This document shows, in pieces, positions 1 through 9,608 of a DNA stretch of 58,375 nt; the first letter of the stretch is position 1; the number at the start of each line of letters is the position of its first letter. The stretch comes from Okeania sp. SIO2B3. Its GTDB lineage: Bacteria; Cyanobacteriota; Cyanobacteriia; Cyanobacteriales; Microcoleaceae. Both the position numbers and the translations under genes were made by a program. The stretch lies in the NCBI RefSeq assembly GCF_010672525.1, contig NZ_JAAHGH010000014.1, forward strand, positions 26,726 through 85,100. Direction: 5' to 3'. Under the pieces are notes generated by a model. The model saw only the letters and a list, made by a program, of their open reading frames with translations, did no database searches and was not told the DNA's origin.

Positions 1-524
1 GATATTTCCCAACCAGGGAATAGTTCGGGAATGCTCAATATATCATCTTCTTTAAGTTCAATGGGTTCTCCTGTGGGGCGATAAATTATTACTGTTTCTT
101 CATCGGGATCGATTAATATTGCGACTTGCACCCCCAATTCAATATATTTTAGGAGTTTCTTTTTCAGAGGTGCAACTCTATCGCTTTGAGATTTGATTTC
201 TACTGCTAGATCGGGTACCATTTCTGCAAAGTAGCGGATGCTTCGTGGCAAGCGATCAGCTTTGACAAAAGAAACATCTGGTGCTTTGAGGTTGCTATCA
301 GGTAAGATAAAACCACCAGCAGAGTCAAATACTCGCCCCAGACGACGGGGGTTTATCCAAGCATAAAGGGAAGCGCCTAAACGCATAGTTATTTCGCTCG
401 AAACGATATCTGATGGACCCATAACTGATATTTTTCCACCTTCTAATTCTAATTGATAATCTAAACCAGCTTCGTTGAATAGCGTTTGTACTATTTCTAA
501 GTCTTTGATGGTGACATCCGACAT
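1..524 (-). CDS. Uma2-family endonuclease-like protein (partial, copy 1)
   Basis: This copy runs off the left edge of the window; its 174 visible codons start at an ATG at 524 and contain no stop. It is almost identical to the complete neighbour at 732-1298. Uma2 (DUF820) proteins have a PD-(D/E)XK nuclease-like fold and are abundant in cyanobacteria, usually with unknown cellular role. The core is visible as APDVSF followed by PDLAVEIKSQ and a KKKLLKYIELGV segment. Residues about 44-57 differ clearly from copy 2 (SSEITMRLGASLYAW against SSEVGVRLISSLYGW), while most other differences are silent. The missing C-terminus lies outside the window, so its integrity is unknown. Confidence 0.85.
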   Translation of the reverse strand, partial: MSDVTIKDLEIVQTLFNEAGLDYQLELEGGKISVMGPSDIVSSEITMRLGASLYAWINPRRLGRVFDSAGGFILPDSNLKAPDVSFVKADRLPRSIRYFAEMVPDLAVEIKSQSDRVAPLKKKLLKYIELGVQVAILIDPDEETVIIYRPTGEPIELKEDDILSIPELFPGWEI

Positions 525-731
525 ATTTCCTCAGCAATTATTATGATGGTAGGTTGATTTATATTTTAGCAGAAGATGCTACATATTGAAGTCAGGCAGC
601 AAGTGACTATCCAGAGTTTGCTTGGTTCTTAGTTGAGGAAGGTATTGATTCCTTTTTTGTGTAGAAACGAGCGATCGCTCTTTTTGTTAAATATAGATTC
701 TATGTAGTAAAAAGGAACGATATTGGTCGAT

Positions 732-1298
732 CTATTCTTCCTCAGCAAAGACGGGCGGCCAAAGTTCGGAAATTGATATTTCCCAACCAGGGAATAGTTC
801 GGGAATGCTCAATATATCATCTTCTTTAAGTTCAATGGGTTCTCCTGTGGGGCGATAAATTATTACTGTTTCTTCATCGGGATCGATTAATATTGCGACT
901 TGCACCCCCAATTCAATATATTTTAGGAGTTTCTTTTTCAGAGGTGCAACTCTATCGCTTTGAGATTTGATTTCTACTGCTAGATCGGGTACCATTTCTG
1001 CAAAGTAGCGGATGCTTCGTGGCAAGCGATCAGCTTTGACAAAAGATACGTCTGGTGCTTTGAGATTGCTATCGGGTAAAATAAAACCACCAGCAGAGTC
1101 GAATACCCGCCCCAGACGACGGGGGTTTATCCACCCATAAAGGGAAGAAATTAAACGAACTCCTACTTCGCTCGAAACAATATCTGATGGACCCATAACT
1201 GATATTTTTCCACCTTCTAATTCTAATTGATAATCTAAACCAGCTTCGTTGAATAGCGTTTGCACTATTTCTAAGTCTTTGATGGTGACATCCGACAT
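732..1298 (-). CDS. Uma2-family endonuclease-like protein (copy 2)
   Basis: This is a complete 188-residue protein, the usual length for Uma2/DUF820. The restriction-endonuclease-like core shows APDVSF, then PDLAVEIKSQSDR, which supplies the D...E-x-K catalytic pattern, and an IDPDEETVIIYRP strand typical of the family. The start is the ATG at 1298. The gene is the downstream unit of a tandem duplication with period 774 bp; the region upstream of the start is duplicated too. The substrate is unknown. Such genes are scattered and often multicopy in cyanobacteria, and a link to mobile DNA or defence is only a suggestion. Family assignment is secure; function is not. Confidence 0.88.
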   Translation of the reverse strand: MSDVTIKDLEIVQTLFNEAGLDYQLELEGGKISVMGPSDIVSSEVGVRLISSLYGWINPRRLGRVFDSAGGFILPDSNLKAPDVSFVKADRLPRSIRYFAEMVPDLAVEIKSQSDRVAPLKKKLLKYIELGVQVAILIDPDEETVIIYRPTGEPIELKEDDILSIPELFPGWEISISELWPPVFAEEE

Positions 1299-1785
1299 AT
1301 TTCTTCTGATTATATGATGATAGGTTGATTTATATTTTAGCAGAAGATGCTACATATTGAAGTCAGGCAGCAAGTGACTATCCAGAGTTTGCTTGGTTCT
1401 TAGTTGAGGAAGGTATTGACTGTACACTCTCAAAAAAATTTTTTGTATACATCAGTGAAAACTAGGTAAATTGATATCAATTTAATCAAAAAAATCAGTA
1501 TTTTTGTGTAAGATTTGTTTTTTTTATTGTCTATTTTTACTTTAGATATTTAAGTATCAGGTTGAATAAACCCTGCATATTATAACCCTTTATTGACTAA
1601 ACATAACTACTGTTATTACAGAAGAATTACTTAAATTTTCAAATTTAAGCGATTAAAAGTTTCTGCCTGACTAGGTTAGCAAAAAATCTAGATTCACCAA
1701 TCAAAAATAATTGACATTGTAGTGTTATAGTGAATATCAATTAGTTCAAATAAGTTTCCAGTTAATTGGTCGATCCAAATTAATT
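1299..1785. other. Intergenic, duplicated flank then AT-rich
   Basis: The first 120 bp are the duplicated upstream flank of the Uma2 gene. The rest is AT-rich and presumably carries the promoter of the NERD-helicase gene. A TTGACA at about 1712 is present, but no convincing -10 box at normal spacing was found. No gene is seen. Confidence 0.5.
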
Positions 1786-3651
1786 ATGGCGCAAATTATT
1801 CCTGACAGGATTCCAGCAAAAGCTAGTGCTGGTGAAAAACGGTTGTATAATATTTTATCTAGGCTACCTGATGATTTCTCGGTTTGGTATGAACCTGATA
1901 TTAATGGGCGTTATCCTGATTTTATAATTTTATCTCCTGATTTTGGAGTGTTAATAATTGAGGTGAAAGGATGGTATTTTAATTCTATTTTGAAGGCTAG
2001 TTCATACTCTTTTGAAATTAAATGGAAGCAAGATGGTAGAGAAATAAATAAAACAGAAAAATCTCCCTTGATTCAAGGAAGAGATTATCTCTTAGAACTT
2101 ATTAATCAACTGCAAAAACGCCAGATTTTGACTCATAGATCGGGTAATTATCAAGGAAAATTATCTTTTCCTCATAGTGTTGGGGCGGTGATGTCTAATA
2201 TAACTTATAAAAAAGCATCTGAATATCAACTTGACCAACAAATATTACCAATAAAAAAAGTAATTTATAGAGATAAATTATTAAACTGGGAAGAAGGAAA
2301 AGTACCAAATGAGATAATTATTCAACGTTTAAAAAAAATGTTTAAATTTCAATTTGAGTTTCCCAAACTAACACCAGATCAAATTACGGATATCAAAGGT
2401 TCTATCTATCCTGAAATTGTAATTGGAGAGCAAAAAACTGATGCTGGTACTATCTTAAAAACACTTGATTTTCAACAAGAAACTTTAGCCAAAAGCATTG
2501 GAGATGGTCATAGGATTTTCTTTGGTGTTGCCGGGTCAGGAAAAACATTACTATTAATTTCCAGGGCAAAATCTTTAGTTAACCATAACCATAATTATAA
2601 AATTTTGGTTGTTTGTTACAATGTCAGTCTTGCAGCTTATTTACGCTCGATTTTACATCAAGATTCACAAAATCCCCAATATCAAAATATAGAGGTTACT
2701 AATTTTCATAACTGGGCTAATTCAATTATTGGTTATTCAGAAAATACACAACGTGAAAACTATGATGAATTTATCGCCGAGGCAACTTTAAAACAACTAT
2801 CGAACTATTCAATTGAGCAAAAATATGATGCTATTTTAATTGATGAAGCTCATACTTTTGTGCCTAGTTGGTTTAAATGTTGTGTTAGTGCTTTAAAAGA
2901 TAGTGAAAATGGGGATTTAATGATTGTTGCTGATGGTAATCAAGGTTTTTATCAACGTAGTAAATTTATATGGAAAAATGTAGGAGTTAAAGCACAAGGT
3001 CGAACAATTAGCAAAAATTTTGATTTAGATAAAAACTATCGCAATACACAACAAATATTATTAGCAGCTTCAGGAATTTTAAAACCAATAAATGATAGAG
3101 TTAATCCATCATCAGAAGAGCAAGAAATAAGTTTTCCTCTAATAAAACCTACACAAGCATTGAGAGAAGGAGAAATTCCTCAATTACATATAGCTAGCAA
3201 TTCAGAACAGGAAGACAAAAGTATAATTCAAACTATTCAAAAACTTCATAAATCAGGATTAGATTTTAATGAAATAGCAATTATTTACCGCTATAACACT
3301 AGGCTAAAATCAATCATTTCCATGATGAATCAATATGATATACCCACTTATTGGGTTAGTAAAGATAGGAAAAGTAAAGCAAAGTATAATCTCAATTTAA
3401 AAGGAGTGAGAATAATCACTTTTGAATCATCTCTAGGATTGGAATTTAAAGCAGTTTTATTAATTTGGTTAGAACAATTTGATGACTGTATAGGAAAAAA
3501 TAAAAGTGATGCTGAAATATTAGCAAGGAGAAAAATATATGTTGGGATGACTCGCGCTCAAGAATATTTACATTTATTCTCTAACAAAAATGCCAAAATT
3601 ATTCCAGAATTAGTTAATGGCAATCATTTTAATATTATTAATGAGGGTTAA
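1786..3651 (+). CDS. NERD-domain superfamily 1 helicase (UvrD-like)
   Basis: This 621-residue protein joins an N-terminal NERD nuclease-related domain to a UvrD/Rep-type superfamily 1 motor. The NERD signature is near residues 35-65 (YPDFIILSPDFGVLIIEVKG; the D...E-x-K pattern is intact). Helicase motifs follow in order: Walker A GVAGSGKT near 248-255, Walker B ILIDEAH near 349-355, DKNYRNTQ near 416, the motif V region FESSLGLEFKAVLL near 546 and motif VI YVGMTRAQEYLHL near 585. Such proteins probably process nucleic acid with ATP hydrolysis. The next gene starts 5 bp after the stop, so the two form an operon. A role in phage defence or repair is possible but inferred. Confidence 0.88.
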   Translation: MAQIIPDRIPAKASAGEKRLYNILSRLPDDFSVWYEPDINGRYPDFIILSPDFGVLIIEVKGWYFNSILKASSYSFEIKWKQDGREINKTEKSPLIQGRDYLLELINQLQKRQILTHRSGNYQGKLSFPHSVGAVMSNITYKKASEYQLDQQILPIKKVIYRDKLLNWEEGKVPNEIIIQRLKKMFKFQFEFPKLTPDQITDIKGSIYPEIVIGEQKTDAGTILKTLDFQQETLAKSIGDGHRIFFGVAGSGKTLLLISRAKSLVNHNHNYKILVVCYNVSLAAYLRSILHQDSQNPQYQNIEVTNFHNWANSIIGYSENTQRENYDEFIAEATLKQLSNYSIEQKYDAILIDEAHTFVPSWFKCCVSALKDSENGDLMIVADGNQGFYQRSKFIWKNVGVKAQGRTISKNFDLDKNYRNTQQILLAASGILKPINDRVNPSSEEQEISFPLIKPTQALREGEIPQLHIASNSEQEDKSIIQTIQKLHKSGLDFNEIAIIYRYNTRLKSIISMMNQYDIPTYWVSKDRKSKAKYNLNLKGVRIITFESSLGLEFKAVLLIWLEQFDDCIGKNKSDAEILARRKIYVGMTRAQEYLHLFSNKNAKIIPELVNGNHFNIINEG

Positions 3652-3656
3652 AAAAA

Positions 3657-4919
3657 ATGTCTAATAATCTAATTGAACAAGCTCAACAATTTTTAAAACA
3701 GGAAAACTTTCCCGCCGCAGGCAAAATTTTTCGTAAATTGTGGGAAGAAGAAAATAATAGCTATGCTGCAAGTCGTTATTTATCTTGTTTACGGAAAGCA
3801 GGATATCCTGGTGCTGCCATCAGACAAGGAAAAAAAGCTAAGGAACAATTTCCCGATAACAATTATATTAAAAATGAATTGATTTGGGCTTATTATGACA
3901 AGCATATTAAGAATTTTTCAGAAGCAGCACACATAGATAAGTTGATAGAACCAGCTATCAATATTTTAAGTCATCAACCAGATAAATTGCCTAAAGAATT
4001 AACAGTTATGGCTGTGGTTAAATTAGCAAAACAAAAAGATGAGTGGCAGATAGTATCAGAATGGTGTGATAAATTAGAGCCACAAACTATAGATAACACC
4101 ACAATTAATGGTAAAGGAAAATCTAAACAAGAACAATGGTTTTTTGCTAAAGTTAAAAGTTTAATTGAATTAAAATTATGGCAAGAAGCTCGCTCTTGGG
4201 CATTAAAAGCCGCCAAATTTTATCCCAGAGAAATTCATTTTTATCGTTGGGCAGCTTTAGCTTTGAAAGGTGATGGAGAAGTAGAAAAAGCTATTAATGA
4301 ATTAGAAAATATTATTTTAAAGCCAAGGATAGAATGGTATATATTGCAAGATTTAGCAAATTGTTATTCTTGTTTAAACCAACTAGATAAAGCCATAATA
4401 TTTAGTTGTCGTGCTGCTTTAGCATCAGGAGAATATAAAGCAAAAGTTACTCTATACATGAATATTGCTCAACTAAGTTTAGATACAGGAAATATAGAAA
4501 TAGCTGTCAGAAATATTGAACTATCTAAAGCTATTCGCGAACAGGAAGGATGGAAAATTAAGCAAGATTTACAACAGCTAGACTCTCAAATATACCAAGA
4601 ATTAGAAAAATCTCAAAAGACTGTTGAACTTGAAAGTAAAAATATTAATTACCTACTTAAATTATGTCAAAAAGACTGGAAAAAACAGGCTTATTTCAAT
4701 CTGCCTCAAGAAAGTGGAATGATTAATTATTTACCCCAAGATAAATCTCATGGTTTTGTAATTACTGATGATGGTAAACGAATTTTCTTTTTACAAAAAG
4801 ATTTACCACCTTATTTGAGAAAAGAAAAGCTAAAAGTAGATTTTAATTTAGAAAAAAATTGGGATAGAAAACAGCAAAAAATATCATTTAAAGCTGTTAA
4901 TTTTTCTGCCTGTTTTTAA
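3657..4919 (+). CDS. TPR protein with C-terminal cold-shock-like domain
   Basis: This 420-residue protein is mostly helical hairpins of TPR type (for example FPAAGKIFRKLWEEE and the paired helices at about residues 170-260). Its last 65 residues (about 352-416) read as an OB-fold cold-shock-like domain: GMINYLPQDKSHGFVI, then RIFFLQKDLP, then KLKVDFNL and ISFKAVNF, the order of a CSD with its glycine-rich first strand and final A-V-N strand. A ribosome-binding GAGGG lies inside the end of the helicase gene. Translational coupling suggests the protein works with the helicase, perhaps as a scaffold or nucleic-acid-binding partner. The TPR call is good; the CSD call is probable; function is unknown. 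Confidence 0.75.
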   Translation: MSNNLIEQAQQFLKQENFPAAGKIFRKLWEEENNSYAASRYLSCLRKAGYPGAAIRQGKKAKEQFPDNNYIKNELIWAYYDKHIKNFSEAAHIDKLIEPAINILSHQPDKLPKELTVMAVVKLAKQKDEWQIVSEWCDKLEPQTIDNTTINGKGKSKQEQWFFAKVKSLIELKLWQEARSWALKAAKFYPREIHFYRWAALALKGDGEVEKAINELENIILKPRIEWYILQDLANCYSCLNQLDKAIIFSCRAALASGEYKAKVTLYMNIAQLSLDTGNIEIAVRNIELSKAIREQEGWKIKQDLQQLDSQIYQELEKSQKTVELESKNINYLLKLCQKDWKKQAYFNLPQESGMINYLPQDKSHGFVITDDGKRIFFLQKDLPPYLRKEKLKVDFNLEKNWDRKQQKISFKAVNFSACF

Positions 4920-4981
4920 TAACCTATAATAACCAGTTGATAACAGTTATTTTAATACTGTTGATAGCCCCAAATATTTTT

Positions 4982-5006
4982 GTAGGGACGTTCCATAGAA
5001 CGTCCT
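4982..5006. repeat. GTAGGGACGTT palindromic repeat, copy 1
   Basis: An imperfect palindrome, GTAGGGACGTTCC-at-AGAACGTCCTA. Relatives are at 27908-27935 and 55531-55558. It sits between convergent genes, where it could also act as a transcript-end hairpin. Confidence 0.7.
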
Positions 5007-5044
5007 ATTTTCGGAGATATCTAGTAGTAATAATTAATCATCAA

Positions 5045-6517
5045 CTACATCTTCACAGTCACAGTCTTAGTCTCTGTATACTGCTGTAAACCATACTCTC
5101 CCAACTCCCGACCAATACCAGACTGCTTAAAACCACCAAACGGTGCAGCAGCATCAAACACATGATAACAATTTATCCAAACTGTACCAGCACGAACAGC
5201 ATGAGCCACAGCATGAGCCTTACCTATATCCCGCGTCCACACTCCAGCAGCCAGACCATATATCGTATCATTCGCCCGTTGCACCAATTCATCAATATCC
5301 TTAAACTTAATGATGCTCATCACCGGACCAAAAATTTCTTCTCTGGCAATTTTCATCCCATCCTGCACATCAGCAAATACAGTAGGTGCAATAAAATAAC
5401 CGCGATCGCCAACTCTTGCCCCACCACATAACATCTGGGCACCATCCTGTTGACCAGACTCAATATAACTCATTACTTTATTAAACTGTTCTTCATCTAC
5501 CTGGGGTCCCTGTTCAGTTCTAGTCGCAAATGGGTCGCCCACCATCCGGCGTTTTGCTCGTTCCACACTCTTAGCAACAAACTCGTCATAACATTTCTCT
5601 TCCACAAATAAACGAGAACCCGCATTGCAACACTGACCTTGGTTAAAGAACAAACCAAAATGCGCTCCTTCAATAGCAGCATCCATATCCGCATCTGCAA
5701 ACACAATATTCGGACTCTTGCCACCGAGTTCTAAAGTCACCCGCTTTAAGTTACTCTTTGCAGCAGCTTCCATAATTAAATGACCTACTTCGGTCGAACC
5801 AGTGAAAGCAACTTTATCAATATCGTTATGGTGGGAAATGGCAGCACCAGCAGTTGGGCCATAACCAGACAAAATATTGACTACACCAGGAGGAAAACCA
5901 GCTTCCACCGCTAACTCTCCTACCCGAAAAGCTGACAATGGTGTTTGTTCGGCTGTTTTCATTACTAATGTATTACCCATTGCCAATGCTGGAGCAAGTT
6001 TCCAAGCTTGCATTAATAATGGGAAGTTCCAGGGAATGATTTGACCGACTACTCCCACTGGTTCGTGGCGGGTGTAGCAAAAGTAGGAACCATTGATAGG
6101 GATAGTTTTGCCTTGAACTTTGTCCGCCCAGCCGGCGTAGTAGCGATAACAGGCGATGGATAAACGTAAGTCTGCATTGAGAGAGTCATTGAGTGGCTTA
6201 CCATTATCTAGGGTTTCCAGTCTTGCCAACTCTTCTATATTTTGTTCCATCAAATCTGCTAACTTGTATAGAAGTTCCCCTCGTTTAGTAGCGGACATTT
6301 TTGGCCAGTCACCACTGGTAAATGCTTTGCGAGCTGCTATTACAGCTTTGTCTACATCAGGTGCATCTGCTTCCGCAACGTCACAAATTACTTCTCCTGT
6401 TGTCGGGTTAATTGTTTCAAAGCGCTTGCCGGAAACACTTTCTACCCACTCGTTATTAATTAATAGTTTGGTGGGGCCGATTTTAACTTGTTGCTCTGGT
6501 CTTGTCGCTATTACCAT
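5045..6517 (-). CDS. NAD(P)-dependent aldehyde dehydrogenase
   Basis: A 490-residue class 1/2-like aldehyde dehydrogenase, which oxidises an aldehyde to a carboxylate with NAD(P)+. It shows the Rossmann-fold segment [10 protein letters not shown], the coenzyme glycine motif FTGSTEVG, the general-base glutamate in LELGGKSPN, the catalytic cysteine in [10 protein letters not shown] and the EEIFGPV signature. The ATG at 6517 is preferred over an upstream GTG at 6532, because AGGA lies at ideal spacing before the ATG while the GTG lies in that ribosome-binding site. Substrate cannot be read from sequence; retinal, betaine and general aldehydes are all compatible with the family. It stands alone, convergent with the TPR gene. 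Confidence 0.93.
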   Translation of the reverse strand: MVIATRPEQQVKIGPTKLLINNEWVESVSGKRFETINPTTGEVICDVAEADAPDVDKAVIAARKAFTSGDWPKMSATKRGELLYKLADLMEQNIEELARLETLDNGKPLNDSLNADLRLSIACYRYYAGWADKVQGKTIPINGSYFCYTRHEPVGVVGQIIPWNFPLLMQAWKLAPALAMGNTLVMKTAEQTPLSAFRVGELAVEAGFPPGVVNILSGYGPTAGAAISHHNDIDKVAFTGSTEVGHLIMEAAAKSNLKRVTLELGGKSPNIVFADADMDAAIEGAHFGLFFNQGQCCNAGSRLFVEEKCYDEFVAKSVERAKRRMVGDPFATRTEQGPQVDEEQFNKVMSYIESGQQDGAQMLCGGARVGDRGYFIAPTVFADVQDGMKIAREEIFGPVMSIIKFKDIDELVQRANDTIYGLAAGVWTRDIGKAHAVAHAVRAGTVWINCYHVFDAAAPFGGFKQSGIGRELGEYGLQQYTETKTVTVKM

Positions 6518-7427
6518 AAACTTTTTCCTCACTTTGTTGTGAATATAACCTTTCTACCTCTTGGTAGTCTTGTGTCTAAAAAACTTTAGATATTTTTAAG
6601 AATACTAGGAGGCTTTTTTGCACTAAATGATGAAAAGAGTCAGTGCAGATAGCATTTCTGTATGTCGGCAAGTCCTACCAACAACCTCAAAAAATGGGGT
6701 TGCACATTATGGAATGATATTGCCAAAAATTAGTTGAGAATTTGACTCGAAAAAACCTAATATAGTCATTCTAGAAATTCTTAAATCCAAAATTATGTTC
6801 ATCAAAAATGTCAAATCATTCGTCACTGTGCAACACCCAAAAAATAGTAGTAATATCTCATTTATACTTAAATTGGGAGCGGCAAGTTATAGGACTGTGC
6901 GCAGGCAACAGCTCCGGAAGGGGGAATAAATTGCCGATAACATAAGACTTTTAGCTCTTTGGCCTCTCCTGCAATTTGTAAATATACCAGCGCTCATTGC
7001 TATATCAACATTGTTAGGACTTACGCATAAATTTTTTCTCATACTAAAGACATAGGTGTTAATTCCTGTGCTTTTTTTGTTAAGAGTTTCCATCAATATT
7101 TATAGCAGAAGGAAAAAGCAAGAAGGAAGAAGGAAAAAATTCACGTTGTCTGAATTTTAAGCTTTTGATATATCCGTACCCTTTGTTTTTACTGCTATAT
7201 CTATTCCACTATCAGTAAATAGATTTGCTCTCTCAATTACAGCAGTTTTGGAGTTCATGAGGTACAAAATTTTAGGACTTTAGGGAGTAGGGAGTAGGGA
7301 AAAAAAAGATTAATTTTAAAACTGTACCTCACGCTTCCTAAAAAGTGCTGTAAATATAAATAAGTGTAGTGTATTATATAGATGTAAAAATTAATAAATA
7401 GCCAACTACTTATCCATAATATAAACT
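6518..7427. other. Intergenic, no confident gene
   Basis: This long gap contains a lone TTAGGACTTACGCA near 7014-7027, which matches the ends of the small inverted-repeat element at 28061-28152. It also has heptamer repeats (GGAAGAA near 7115-7137, GGGAGTA near 7282-7299). The weak minus-strand frame at 6887-7096 has no recognisable family. Upstream of the VOC gene only AT-rich DNA is seen. Confidence 0.5.
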
Positions 7428-7787
7428 ATGCAAATAACTCAACCCCTTCATATTGCTCTATTAGTTTCAAAACTCGAAAAAGCCGAACATTTCTATGGTC
7501 AAATTCTCCAACTCCCAAAAGTAGACCGCTCCCTTAATTTTCCTGGTACTTGGTATCAAGTAGGCAACTTCCAAATACATCTGATAGTATCAGAAATAAT
7601 CCCCGATCTAGTTAACTCAGAAAAATTAGGTAGAAACCGACATTTAGCATTTTCTGTAGTTGATATAGATACTGCAAAATCACAACTATTAGCCAATAAT
7701 TGCCCTATTCAAATGAGTGCGTCAGGTAGAGCTGCATTATTTACCCAAGATCCAGATGGTAATATTATAGAATTAAGTCAACAATAA
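7428..7787 (+). CDS. VOC (glyoxalase/bleomycin-resistance fold) protein
   Basis: A 119-residue single-domain member of the vicinal oxygen chelate superfamily. It shows the beta-alpha-beta-beta-beta pattern: LHIALLVSKLEKAEHFYGQI at the start, a central NRHLAFSVVDID strand and the C-terminal DPDGNIIELSQQ signature. Metal-ligand candidates are His8 and the terminal Glu; a central His (RHLAF) is also present. VOC proteins include glyoxalases, dioxygenases and resistance proteins, and the reaction cannot be assigned. The recombinase gene starts 8 bp downstream, so they are probably cotranscribed. Confidence 0.85.
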   Translation: MQITQPLHIALLVSKLEKAEHFYGQILQLPKVDRSLNFPGTWYQVGNFQIHLIVSEIIPDLVNSEKLGRNRHLAFSVVDIDTAKSQLLANNCPIQMSASGRAALFTQDPDGNIIELSQQ

Positions 7788-7795
7788 GATAACCT

Positions 7796-9106
7796 GTGAG
7801 AATTATTGCCTATTCATATACAAACCCCCTGTTTGAAACTGCCCCAGACCCCACAACTTGGGGGTGGGAAGTTGACCATATTTATCACGACTTAGGCGAT
7901 CGCCAACAACTCCAACAACTCCTACTCGACTGTCAAACTCAAACAGTTAATTATCTGTTAATTCGTAAACTTGAAGAATTAGGAGACTCTGTAGAAGAAG
8001 TATGCGATCGCCTGAACAAACTCGAATCTCTCAACATCCAAATTATTCCCCTCGACTCAGATATCAACATCAACCCCGACTCACCAAGCAAAACCTCGCC
8101 AAGTAAAATAGACCTACTCAGACTCCTCAACCAAATTCGCCAAAACCAGCACAGTCGCAAAATTCGCACTGCTCACGCTCGCAACCGCATCAAAGCCATA
8201 CCCCCACCAGGTAAAGCACCCTATGGATATCGCCGAGGTAAAGACCGTTACACCCTTGACAGAAGTGCTGCTCCCGTTGTTAAAGAGTTCTTTGAAAACT
8301 TCCTTCTGTTTGCTTCCTTGCGCGGTGCTGTGCGCCATATTCAGAAAAAATACGGCAAAAAAATCTCCGTTACCACTGGACGACGTTGGTTAACCAACCC
8401 CGTTTATCGCGGTGACTTACAATATCAAAATAATGAAGTCATCTCCAATACTCATCTTCCCATAATTTCTAGAGAAGAAGCTGCTCAAGTCGAACGTTTG
8501 CTCCGACGTAACCGCCGAATGCCACCCCGCACTGCCAGCGCCCCCCATTCTCTAGCCGGTTTAGTTGTCTGCACAGAATGTCAGTCTCCAATGATTACGG
8601 CAAAAGTGACTACTTTTCGCAAAGAGAAAGAATATCTTTATTTGCGTCCCAAAAGTTGTTCCCGCAAACCAAAATGTAAAGCTTTAAATTATCAACAAAT
8701 TTTGGCACAAACTATAGAAATAATTTGTCGAGATTTACCATCGGCGATCGTTGCTTTAGAAATGCCAAATATGGATGGAATTAAGAGTACAATTAAACAG
8801 ACTATTTCTGAGAAACAAGACATTCTTTTGCAGCTACCAAATCTCACGGCAAATGGCATTTTTGACCAAGAAACTGCCGAACTCCGCACCTACAAAATTA
8901 GAACAGAAATTTATCAATTACAAAGTCAACTTAACCAGTTACCACCGGTCAATTTATTAGAGACTGCCAAAGCGGTTTGCATAACCCAATTTTGGTGGGA
9001 TTTATCAGAGTCAGAAAGGAGATTTTACTTACGCGAATTTATTAGTAGGATAGAAATTATTCGTCAAGATTTAGATTGGCATTTACAAGTTATTTTTATT
9101 TTTTAG
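7796..9106 (+). CDS. Large serine recombinase-like protein, degenerate catalytic domain
   Basis: This 436-residue protein has the large serine recombinase layout (resolvase-like N-domain, recombinase domain, zinc ribbon, coiled coil) and resembles cyanobacterial XisF-type proteins. The recombinase domain is at about 140-235 (PPPGKAPYGYRRG, TNPVYRGDLQY) and the Cys4 zinc ribbon at about 259-292 (CTECQSPM...SCSRKPKC), followed by a helical C-terminus. The N-terminus starts IIAYSYTNP where active enzymes have YxRVS, so the nucleophilic serine is not visible at the expected place. It may bind DNA without cutting. The GTG start at 7796 is 8 bp after the VOC stop. It is not adjacent to nif genes or an obvious element boundary. 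Confidence 0.8.
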   Translation: MRIIAYSYTNPLFETAPDPTTWGWEVDHIYHDLGDRQQLQQLLLDCQTQTVNYLLIRKLEELGDSVEEVCDRLNKLESLNIQIIPLDSDININPDSPSKTSPSKIDLLRLLNQIRQNQHSRKIRTAHARNRIKAIPPPGKAPYGYRRGKDRYTLDRSAAPVVKEFFENFLLFASLRGAVRHIQKKYGKKISVTTGRRWLTNPVYRGDLQYQNNEVISNTHLPIISREEAAQVERLLRRNRRMPPRTASAPHSLAGLVVCTECQSPMITAKVTTFRKEKEYLYLRPKSCSRKPKCKALNYQQILAQTIEIICRDLPSAIVALEMPNMDGIKSTIKQTISEKQDILLQLPNLTANGIFDQETAELRTYKIRTEIYQLQSQLNQLPPVNLLETAKAVCITQFWWDLSESERRFYLREFISRIEIIRQDLDWHLQVIFIF

Positions 9107-9608
9107 AAGGAAGAAGGAAGAGGGAAGAAGGAAGAAGTAAAAATCCGGACATGATATACTTAAAAATAGCTGCTCCAGTTAATTTTAGATATTTATATCT
9201 ATCTTTTTTTCAATATTTATCTCCTATTTATTTTTTAGCGTTGGTAATTTGAGGTATAATATCAAATCCGCCTAATTGCACATAGATCCAATAACGTCAT
9301 AATCAGGATTTTAAGCTATTAGACATCTCCAATAATAAAAAATCAAATCAATTGTTATACATAAATTATCAATTATTCCCCTCCTGGGAGGGGGAGGGGC
9401 TAGGGGTGGGTTGACTCATAAATAATTAAGATTAATATCATACACGCGCTTTACCGAAAAATTGTGGTTGAAAGCCTCCCCACTGCCATTTTCAGGGGAT
9501 AAAAAGAAAAATTTTCCTTTTAGTCAATCCTATCTGTTTTAAAGAAGAGGTAATTATTAATTATTAATTATTGAACAACGTCCTATTTTTTAATTCTATA
9601 AATATTTT
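9107..9608. other. Intergenic repeat cluster (STRR, family A, family D)
   Basis: The stretch begins with a GGAAGAA heptamer run directly after the recombinase stop (9104-9141). A family-A end (TAGACATCTCC) lies at 9320, leading into a C/G-rich patch at about 9378-9410 of a kind that recurs near 20802, 42105 and 44573. A family-D repeat follows at about 9450-9578. No gene is seen. Confidence 0.6.
9450..9578 (+). repeat. Family-D interspersed repeat, copy 1
   Basis: It starts TTACCGAAAAATTGTGG, passes through AAAGCCTCCCC and an AT-rich middle, and ends GAGGTAATTATTAATTATT. Relatives are at 22701-22836 (reversed, inside xisH), 25404-25545, 42345-42455, about 52075-52165 and, reversed, 25250-25350. 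Confidence 0.65.

Larger units (their letters stand above)
1..1419. repeat. 774-bp tandem duplication carrying Uma2 genes
   Basis: Window position 1 aligns with 775 and 524 with 1298, without indels. Homology continues through the upstream flank (about 540-645 against 1315-1419) and ends where 646 and 1420 diverge. The left boundary lies outside the window. The copies are nearly identical except for a short clustered patch of changes at about 355-405 against 1129-1179. Confidence 0.85.

Noticed and set aside
325-537. 70-codon minus-strand ORF
   Set aside because: Out-of-frame shadow of the partial Uma2 gene, whose true frame starts at 524.
5162-6542. Plus-strand ORFs (5162-5431, 6156-6542) and a minus-strand one (5497-5724) across aldehyde dehydrogenase
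   Set aside because: Shadows of a well-conserved enzyme; no family resemblance of their own.
6887-7096. 69-codon minus-strand ORF
   Set aside because: No recognisable family, and it overlaps a repeat-like AGGACTTACGCA end; insufficient support.
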